Source: Trebouxia sp. TZW2008
Taxonomy: Eukaryota > Chlorophyta > Trebouxiophyceae > Trebouxiales > Trebouxiaceae
Assembly: GCA_002118135.1 (NCBI GenBank)
Contig: BDIU01000006.1
Location: 1 to 11,565 of the forward strand
Direction: 5' to 3'
Length of the DNA stretch: 11,565 bases
Each line of letters starts with the position of its first letter. Positions within the stretch are counted from its first letter, which is position 1. The notes under the pieces are model-generated. The model was not told the DNA's origin and searched no databases. It saw nothing but the letters and a program-made list of their open reading frames with translations. Made by a program: the position numbers and the translations under genes. Of this stretch, positions 1 through 9,400 are shown in pieces.

Positions 1-375
1 CCGAAAAGCTTCGGTAAGGGGTATAGGGGTAGTATCCCTTCGGGGTAGTATCCGGTACCCCGAAAAGCTTCGGTAAGGGGTAGTATCCGGTACCCCTTCG
101 GGGTAGTATCCCTTCGGGGTAGTATCCGGTACCCCGAAAAGCTTCGGTAAGGGGTAGTATCCCTTCGGGGTAGTATCCGGTAAAAGATTCGGGGTAGTAT
201 CCGGTACCCCTTCGGGGTAGTATCCCTTCGGGGTAGTATCCGGTACCCCTTCGGGGTAGTATCCCTTCGGGGTAAAGTGTTTTCGGGGTATAGGATTATA
301 GGGGTAGGAAGAGGTACAGTATCCCCTTTCCTTTACCCCCCGAAAAGATACGGGGTAAAGTGTTTTCGGGGTACA
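1..375. repeat. Palindromic GC-rich repeat field, left flank
   Basis: The stretch is almost wholly built from recombined modules: CCCCTTCGGGG hairpins, GTATCC/GGTACC links, CCGAAAAGCTTCGG palindromes and GGGTATAGGGGTA. A 59-nt block at 77-135 recurs exactly at 191-249, and its first 45 nt recur at 230-274. Near the gene end, TACCCC and GGGGTA arms (335-356) would form a stem-loop downstream of the stop. Such dispersed repeats are typical of expanded chlorophycean plastomes. It contains no credible gene and continues past the window edge. Confidence 0.92.
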
Positions 376-391
376 AAGAGAAATGTATACC

Positions 392-437
392 TTCCCTTTT
401 CTTGTGCGGATTCTTGTGCAAGAGAGATAAAAGGGAA
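392..437 (-). terminator. Weak stem-loop 3' of the ftsH-like gene
   Basis: TTCCCTTTT (392-400) pairs with AAAAGGGAA (429-437), a 9-bp stem with a 28-nt loop, 25-70 nt past the stop codon. The loop carries TTCTTGTGC twice (399-407 and 411-419). Plastid mRNAs commonly end at such inverted repeats, but this one is weak, and the GC-rich hairpins at 335-356 are stronger candidates. Confidence 0.35.
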
Positions 438-461
438 AAGAAGCCTTCTTAAACCTTTTTG

Positions 462-3400
462 TTATTGATTAAAAGTAAAAAATCGAGAGAAACCCCGTCG
501 AGAACCTTTCCCCCAGTTTTTAGCAAAAACAGAGTTGATCTTTTCTTTGTTTTGGTATTTCTCTCCCAACTTTGTTAAGATTTCAAACTTTTGTGTTTGC
601 CCCGGAAGGGGGACGTAGGTTGTTTGTTTGTTTTTTGTTTCTGATTCTGTTTCATTTTTGTACGTACAAGGGGTACGATCCGGTAAACCAAAAAAGAATA
701 AGATCTCATTTATTTTCTCTTGTCGAACAACCTCGAAACGAAACAAATAATCTACCAAGTAATCTAAAACTTCACGATTTTCATCAAGTAAGCAGAAAGC
801 TTGGTTAAAAGAGGTATAGATTAACGTGTGAGAGATATAATCTGTATCTAGTTGGTATAATTCATTCCAAGAGACGGGCTCTTTTGTTTGATGATCGTCA
901 TTTTTTGGTAAAAGGTTTAGACGACCTTTTCTCTCTCTTTGTGAAAAGGATTCAAAGTCTCTTCTCGTTTCTTCCGGGAGACGAACTATCCCTTCACACC
1001 CTTGGTTTGTAAAGTTTTTAGTTGTTGTCTCCCTTTTCTTTAAAAGAGAGCCTCTCTCTTCGCCTTTTTCTATGTTATCGCCTTTTTTTATGTTATCATT
1101 GGGTAATCTTTTCGGTATACCGTATCTTTTCGGGATACGCTCTGCGCAAGAATCAAAACCTTTTACTCGATCATAATTGCGCGCATCAAATAGTAAGTAA
1201 TCATGAAAAGTTTCTACAGTTACAGGATGACTTGGCCGATCTGCCATCTCGGCAGGAGTACCTACAAACTCTGGGATGTAACGGGTAAACCATCTCTTAC
1301 AAATGGCAGTCTCCTCAAAGAACCGGTCTTCAATTTGGTCTTTCCATAATGTTAGCAGATGGTTCGGTAATTGGCTCCAGACAACAAACCTGAACCTCAG
1401 TGAGTCGATAATGTCATCATTATCATAAAAAGGTTCTTTGACACCTCTACTTTGTTTTATAAAATGTCTAAAGAGGTCGAGGTCGCGATAGTGAGAGGTG
1501 TTTAGAGTAGTTAATATTTGAGTTTTTATTTCTGCCCCTACATTGTTTGAATAGTATAAGCTTCCAACTATATGTCTACATATGTGAGATGCGGCAGCAA
1601 GATCTTCACATCCAATAGATGTTTGGCAAAGAAAAGATTGGAAAACTGGCCTGTTGTTTTGGTAAAAAAGATCAATCTTGGCCTGTCTTTTGTCACTCGT
1701 ATTATCTGAGAAAGAGAACCTTTCACCAGATCGAGAAACTTGGGCCAACCTCTCTCTTTCTTTTTTCTCTGAGAAAAAAGAGTCACCTTTTCTCAAACCC
1801 TTTGGGGTAGAAATACTCATATAGTTTAAAGATAAAAAGAGCAATTCAGCAGCTTTTCCAGCGTATAACCCAATTAAACGGGTTTCTATATTTGGACGGG
1901 AACGTATGTTACTTAGATATGTAATATTTCTTCTACTTCGGAAGTTTTTGCGGCGTGACGTGATTTTTATAATATTAACATCCGGATGTAGTGGAAGAAG
2001 GGTGTGAATAACAGCTTTACCAGCTTGATAATAAGCAAAGGGTGAAAGGTATTTGTTTTTCTTTCTCCTACAGTTGTAAGTTGTAACATAATCAATACCC
2101 TCTTCAAATGTTTTAATGGTATGATTAGTTTTTTGAAGGATTGCTTGTAGGTGAGAGTGTTGGACCACTGCAGTTAAATCAGCTGGGCTAAAGCCAAGAG
2201 TTAGATGACCAAAATAGTCCCAAGAAGAAGAGGAGAAATCCGGGGCAGTGATCTTTTCTGTTAAACCCAAAGGTTTTTGTATTATTTTTTTCCACTTTTT
2301 GTTTTTAAAAAACAAAACTATTGCTTTTGCTAAGCTTTCATTGGTTTGAAAAGGTGAAGGTTTTGGCCTTCCAATGCTTGTTATCTCACTACAGTGCAGC
2401 TTTAAAATCTCAATCCGTTTTGATCTTTTAGGGCGTTGTAGGTTTATAAGATTAGATAATCTTCCCGGTCTTGTTAAAGCGGGATCTAAAACTTCAGGCC
2501 TATTTGTTGCACCAATAACATAAACCGCATCCTTTGCTGAAAGGTTATCCAGTTCAACTAACAACTGCAGCAAAACAGTAACCGCTCTTTGATTCAAAAA
2601 CTTGTCTTTTCGACTTTTTATATTGGTTGGATCACTCTTCTCCTTTCTGATTTTCTTACTTATAGAAAATGTATCCTGTGCTCTAATCCTTGTTTTCTTT
2701 TTCTCTTTGCTTTTTGAACGAAGGGAAGGTCTAAGAAAAAGGTGCTCCCAGAGACTACCTTGTCTGTTTTTCATAACATGTTCTCTCTCTGTGCCTATTG
2801 TATCAATCTCATCAATAAATAGAATACAAGGGGCCACTCTTTTTGCTCTTTTAAAGGTTTCTATTAACGGCATACGGTTTTGTCTCGCGTACTTGTCGTT
2901 GTGATTAACATAAAGTAGTGTACCTACTGCTTCAACTACCACGGGAACTTTAGCTTGACCAGCAAGAGCTTTTACTAAAACCGTTTTCCCGGTTCCTGGG
3001 GGGCCTACTAACATAAAACCTTTTTGAAATTCATATGATCTTCCCATCTTTCTATTGAAAGCAGACATCTTTAAATTGGAAACTACATCAAAGAGTTCTG
3101 GTCTAATGTCATCAAATCCAACTAGATCACGTAAACAGATTGGGGAGTTTTTCGTTAACAAGCTTGTGTGGGGTAGCTTCTTTGCGTTGATATTGGCTGT
3201 TCTAGTCGAACGACGAAAACTTTTATAGAAATTTTGAGAAAACTTTCTCAAACGTTTTAGAATTCTTATTAGAGTGGCTATGAGAGGCCTAAAAAGTATG
3301 GGAATCAGCAACAGTTTTATACTTAAAGAGAGTAGAAGAAGAGGCAAAAACCGTTTTGGAGCGGTCAACAAGTGAAAGGTTTGATCTTTCAATACCAACT

Positions 3401-6400
3401 GGTGACGGTAATAATAGAAAGCTCTCAACAGGTGTTTGGATTTTGTTTTTGCATAAACAGCTACCATGTAAAAATACTCAGGTAGTAGATAGACATTATA
3501 GCTCCTAGAGTACCGAAACCGTTTTTTACGGCGCGTTGGCCTCTTTTTTTTTACTTTTCGTGCCCTCTTCCATTTGTTTTTTATTCTCTTGCGCCCCGTC
3601 TTTTTTTTTTTCTTTCCCTCCGCTCGGTATCTTTTTTCTACACGTACACGGTGGTTCACAAACTGTTGATCAACAAGTCTTTTTTTCTTTCTTTTCTTGT
3701 TCTTTTTCAACCTTTTTCTAATCTTACGGTAGAAACGGTAGACCCTTTTTGAAGGTTTAGAACCCACTTTTCGTCTCTTTTCTCCTGTTTGGGGCCGGAT
3801 GTCTATTGACAGGTTTTCTACCTGTTTCTTTTTCTTTTTCCATAGGCTACGCCCCCCCTTTCTCCATTTTCTACCAACTAAGGGAGGGATAGGAGGCTTT
3901 GGTTTGCTTGTTAAAAAATAAAGACCTGAAGTTGGGCCTTCACTGGAGCCTTCACTGGAACTTTCACTGGAACTTTCACTTTCACTAGATAGTAAATCAT
4001 ATAGGTAGTCTATTCGGCCACGGATTTGGTGAGATAAAGGGCCTTTTTCATCTGTTTTGTCCCGTATTTCCTTTATGGAGATGAGAAGCTTGTCTTTAAC
4101 ATCTGAAAAGCCAAAACCTGGTTTCTCAGTGGGTTGTATAGTGGGTTCTTCAACCTCTGCTTTATTGGGGTGTATAGTGGGAAGTGGTTTATTTCTTTGT
4201 ATAGTGAGTTCTTTAAGGTTTTGTTTATTGTTAGTATACTCCTCAAAAAGTTTCTTGTTAGGGAGAACGTTGTTTCTGGGTTGTACGGTGTTTCTGGTTT
4301 CGGGTATTAGGCCTTCAATTACGCCTTCAACAATAACTAACTTTTTCTTTTTTTTTCCTTTAAAAAGCTTACGCACTTTCTTTCTTCTTTTCTTGCTTAA
4401 TGTTAAAAGATGGCGTATACGAGAAGCTACACGCGCGCGTGCAAGTTTTTCCATCCCAGTAGCGGGGTATTTTTTTCGAAAATGTCTCACATATCTAGGC
4501 AACTTCTTTCTTCTTATTTTTCGTCTTCTTTTTTTTTTGCGCTTAAATATTTGAGAGCTTTGAGGGTAAGTTTTTTTTTTCAAAGAACGGGTACTTTGTC
4601 TCTTTTTCCTCTTTTTCAATCTGGGGGTAGTATCCGGGGGAAGGTTCGGTAAAAGAGACGGGTAGAGGTATGTTAGAAGGGTTCGAGGATTGCGTTGTAG
4701 TAGATGACGATACCCTGCCCGAATGCGTTGTCGTAGACGACCAGGATTTACAGCGCCGTATCTATGGGTTCTCTTGTTGAAGGGATACGCGGTTTTCTTT
4801 CTCTTTCTAAAACTTTTACGTAGTTTTCGTAGAAGGGGTACTGATACCCCTCCTCTCTCTCTTTGTATATATAGAGACACTCTTTTGGGGGTTTGAAGGT
4901 TTTTATGTCTCCTTCTTTGTCTCCGAACTCTTTTTCGTACCCTTCTAAATAGTGGGGTGGGCTTTCGGGGTTCTTTAGAGGTAAGAAAAGAGTCCAAAAA
5001 GATCTCTTTGAAATCAGAGAGTTTCATTTCACGATATCTTGAAGAAAGGGGGTTATACCCTTGAGAAGCACGACGTAAATCCTCAGAATAGTGGTTGTAA
5101 ATGTTAATCTTTTCCAGTTGAGGGATTTGAGAACCTACAAACGTGTTTTTTTGTACAAGCCAGATACTTTTTAAAATAGTAGAAAGATTATCTAAAAAAG
5201 TGTCTCTACTTTCTTTTACCTTTTTTAGATAATAATTGTACCAGTTATATTTACTAATAAATACGCGTACCTTATGTAAATATCTAATGGGATAAAGAGT
5301 TCTAAAAAAAGCGCTCCTTATTTTTAGTTCCGTTGCTCGCTCTTCATAGTACGGAGAATACCCACTCTCGAGCCTGTATTGCAGCTTGTAATCATCATTT
5401 AAAAGAGTGGGAGGGTGATAGTTTTCACAAGATGGTCTTTTCCATTTTATCGGTAAGAAGAGCTCGTTATCGTCTCTAAACCTGTAAAAACTTTCAAAGA
5501 TTATCATTTCTTTAGGTTTTTTAAAGGGATACGGTGTTTTAGGTTTTTCCTCAATCAAATAGAGGATATAAGAGGCTTTCTTTAAGAATTTAAGCCCCTT
5601 CATCTTGCTACTCTTATTAGAAGTATTAGAATATCGAGGAGTTGGGGTATATCTTCCACCTTGAAAAGCAGGTGTGAACTGTTCACCTGAAAGATTCCTC
5701 TTTTTATTAAGCCGGGTTTTTCCTGACTCCTTCCCCTCATCAAGAGGAAATAGAGAAGAGCTCTCCTTTCCTTCCTTTAACGAGCCTTTCTCGTCTTTAT
5801 TCTTTCCCTCCTTTTTCTCGTCGAAAGTTTCTTTCCCGTTTATCTCCTTTTTATCGCTTCCCCCTATACCCCTATACCCGTATCTTTTACCGAAGCTCTT
5901 CCCGGGTACCGGATACTCCCCCTCTTTTGTGGGTTCAACCTCAAACTCTCTTACTTCACTTTCCCTCATCCCATTCTCCATTTCTTGAGATGAGAGAGAA
6001 AGAGTGTTCTCCTTTAACACCTTTTCGTCTCTTTTCTCGGGAAAAGGAGCAGAGAAGGGAGACTGTATCCCTTCGGTAGCTCTTTCTGGTCCTTTTAAAT
6101 CTGGAAAGGAAAGAGTCTTTGAAGGGATACTGTCTTCCGAAGGGATACTGTCTCCCGAAGGGATACTGGGTTGTACTTTGTCGTCTCCCTTCTTTGTATC
6201 CTTTTCAGGTGTAAAAGCTGTCAATAATGAAGGGTGTGCTTCTTCCATTCTCTCCCTTAAAAAAAGGAGATTTGTGGGAAAGAGTTCGGGAAGCTGGGCT
6301 TTTATAAGACCCAGAGGCGGCCCTTGTAAAAGACCTGTTACTATCTTTATCATCACATTGTATCTCACCTTTCTTCTCTCATTGGTATCCCTTGAAAGGA

Positions 6401-9400
6401 AAGAGAGGGATACAGGGTGTGTTTTACGGAAAGGGATACGCCGTTTTGGTCTCCCCAAAAGCCCCTGTCGAGGGGTTGAGAACAGGAAAAGCCAATAATT
6501 GTACAGGTTATAAAACACCCGTCGTATCCCTCTCCCTACAGATAAGAAAACTTTAAAAACCACATCCTGTTGGGTACCCTGGTTTTGGGAAGCAGTTGTA
6601 AAGTTTAGGCGGTTCCTTTTGGTATCAAGAAAGGTTTCACCACTGCTCTTCTCATAATAATAAGGAGAGCTACCCATTGTTAAAGGTAATTCTTCAATAT
6701 CAAAAAGGGGAGGCAGTCTCCCTTCGGGAGACGAAGTATCCCGGGGAGAATCCTCTCCCCGTATCCCTTCAAAAAGGGATACGGAGAATCCTTCGGATCC
6801 TTCTTGTTGTTGAAAAGGGTGTTCTTCTTCGTCTCCCTTCAGGCTCTTCGTATCCCTTCCGGTAGGCAAAGATTCAGAACAGCGATAAAGGTCTAAGCCA
6901 GGAAAGAGCAAGTCAATGGTTTCATCTGTAATCAGAGCGTTATAGTCTTTTTTATCAACAAGAAAGGGGGTAGTAGTAATGTTTTCACTTGTCAAACAAA
7001 CCCTTTTGTTTTTTCCAAAAAAACCACTCCCTGTATCCCTCTCTTCCCTCTCTTCTCTCTCTCCCTTTTCGGGGTTGTACCAATCAAAAGTAAGGTTGTC
7101 CCCCTTCTCCCAATCAAAACACATACCATTGTCCAACCCAAGCTCTTCAAAGGTTTTAAAGAACCTGTTTTCCAAAAAGAAAATGCCTGTACGAAGGTTT
7201 TCAGGCGTACCTACTTTTCCTCTGTAAAAATCAAGAGCCTTCTCGTAGTACCAATGGTAAAGCGTATGTTGCTCAAGCCAGGGAGAGTCTTCACATACAT
7301 CGCCACGCCATTCTCTCCAATCTAATTGCCAACCTTCATCCTCTGCCCAATCATTATCCTCCCAATGAGCAGCTGATCTGGAGCGCACCACTTCAACCAA
7401 CCAATTTGATCTCCAAAGCCAGTTTATAGCCTTCTCTATTTCTTTAACCCCCAGCTTTTTAGCCCTTCCACCAGTTACGGCTACCTTGTTTAGAAACTCT
7501 TTAAAAAAAGGTCTTTGTCTCTGAGGAAAGAGAAGAATCCATTCTGCCGCCCAGTCTATGTTACTATATAAAAGCTCTGACTTTTGACCAAGATCTATAT
7601 ACCAATCTAGAATAGATTTGATATCCAACTCTGTCTCGCAGATCGACGATCTATACAAGGAAGACAAACTGTTTTCCTGAACCTGGTTTGACCCTCCCAA
7701 TAAAAAGGTATCATACCCTCTCATCGGGTATTTTATGCCGAAAAACACAGGGTTTTTCTCGAAAAATTCAAACACATTATCAGTATCCAATCTTGTGTCG
7801 ACCTCAAAGGGAGACGAGCTTTGGCTTTCCAAGGGTTCCTCTGAATCTGACAAAGGAAACTCTCCCTTATTACAATGAGATATAGGGTTTAAATTAGAAG
7901 GGTAATTGTCTACCTCTCCCATCAAATTGTCTAATTCAGGGTCTACAGGGTGAGATAAAAAAGGATGTAGGGTTTGCGCATCCTTTCCTCTCCATTTGGA
8001 AAACAACATTGTGGTAAGTGAGAGATGGGGAAGAGAGGTTTCGTCGGTAAGACTACCCTTTAATCTTATATCAACCCCATCAAGAAAGGGAGGGTAGGGA
8101 TACGAGCCGTCGTCTTCTAAGGGAAAGTAGGGGGTGTCTTCAACATTAGAATGAGACACCCTCTCTCCCTCTTGACCATCTTCAACCCCCATCTCCACCT
8201 CGCCCGAAGTATCCCTTCCAGGGAAGGGAGGCTCAGAGTGGTATAGAAGAGAATCATCGGGGAGAGTTTGTATCCCTTCTATCCCTTTCTCCGGGTGTTC
8301 TCGCCAGAAAGACCTGTCGGCTTTTTCTACCTGGGCACGATATTGCTCGTAAAAACGGGCACTCTCCCTCAAATCTAAAGACTTGTCGGGGTACCGGACA
8401 ATCTCCCGTATGTTTTCGGGGAGTAAAGGATTCCGGCGACTACGAAAAGACTTTACCCCTATACCCCTATACCCCGGAGGAAAGGCTTTCTTCCCGGTAA
8501 ACGGTAGCGGGAGAAGCTTCTCGTATCCCAAGGGATACGTACGGGGAGAAAAGGATTCCAACGGGTACTGGAGAGTAGGCCGATAAACCTTCCCGAAGGG
8601 CCTACCGGAAGAAAGCCTCTTCGGGCGGACACTATCCCGAAAAGATTCGGGGTATAAGGGCATAGGGGAAAAGCTCTTCCCGTATCTTTTCGGGGGGTAA
8701 AAGATTTCGGATACCCTATCCCTATCTATAGTTGGGTCAGCATAATCGAGCAGAGGACCCTCATAATGAGGAGAACGTACTGTAAACCCAAGTTTGGCTG
8801 CTAAGATGTCCACATCGCCAGAAAAAAGCTCCGCGTTTTGGCTTTGATAAAGAGTCTCACTAGTTGGGTCGTATTTCTGTAAATAGTGCTCTACCACCTG
8901 CATATACTCGTCAACTGACAAACGATATTCTGGCTTGTTAGCTAGTGGGTTAGAAAAAACTACACACCCTTTAAACACTCTCCCCTCTATAAATCTTCTT
9001 AAATGATCTATATACCAGCCGATCAGCTCCTCGACAGGAGCCCTATTGCCCAAGAGATAATCATCGAGAAAAAGCTCTCTAAATCTCAAAAAGTCACCAT
9101 CATTAGAAAAGAGCTCCATCTGAGCTAGTAACGTATTATCAACCCTCTCATCAAACAACTCTTCTTGACCGATTTCTAAAAGCTCTTCATCAAGTTGAGA
9201 GTGGGGTAAGTCCGCAAGGGCTGGATCAACTTGAGGGGAAGCAACAAAGGGGCCTTTCTCTATAAAAGGCTCACCACTATATACACTACCAACCCACCTG
9301 TACTCCCTCTCGGCACTTATACAATCATGTAGATAATCAACATCTTTCGAACTCCAAGACAGGTTATCCTTATCAGACAAAAGCGGGTCATATTTTGTTA

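Noticed and set aside
1..375. CRISPR-like array
   Set aside because: Repeats are palindromic modules in irregular order with overlapping copies, no constant repeat-spacer spacing and no cas genes.
277..468. 63-codon plus-strand ORF next to the gene end
   Set aside because: Its first half is translation of repeat modules (it reads YPPKRYG like the repeat island in the large gene), it overlaps the large gene's stop, and it has no family resemblance.
2615..2790. Intein or intron in the ATPase domain
   Set aside because: The extra segment is about 56 residues, in frame and continuous, without intein splice motifs or intron boundary structure.
2602..2904. 100-codon plus-strand hydrophobic ORF
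   Set aside because: Antisense to the Walker B and insertion region of the ATPase domain; hydrophobicity arises from the complement of Lys-rich codons.
3601..3615. T-run as a terminator
   Set aside because: It lies inside the coding region as the complement of Lys codons and has no adjacent stem.
4057..4554. 165-codon plus-strand ORF
   Set aside because: It lies wholly antisense to the large gene's basic and T-I-Q/H regions; its Phe/Ser/Leu richness is just the complement of Lys/Arg codons.
6004..6498. 164-codon plus-strand ORF
   Set aside because: Antisense shadow over a linker region; it includes the complement of the 18-nt tandem repeat and resembles no protein family.
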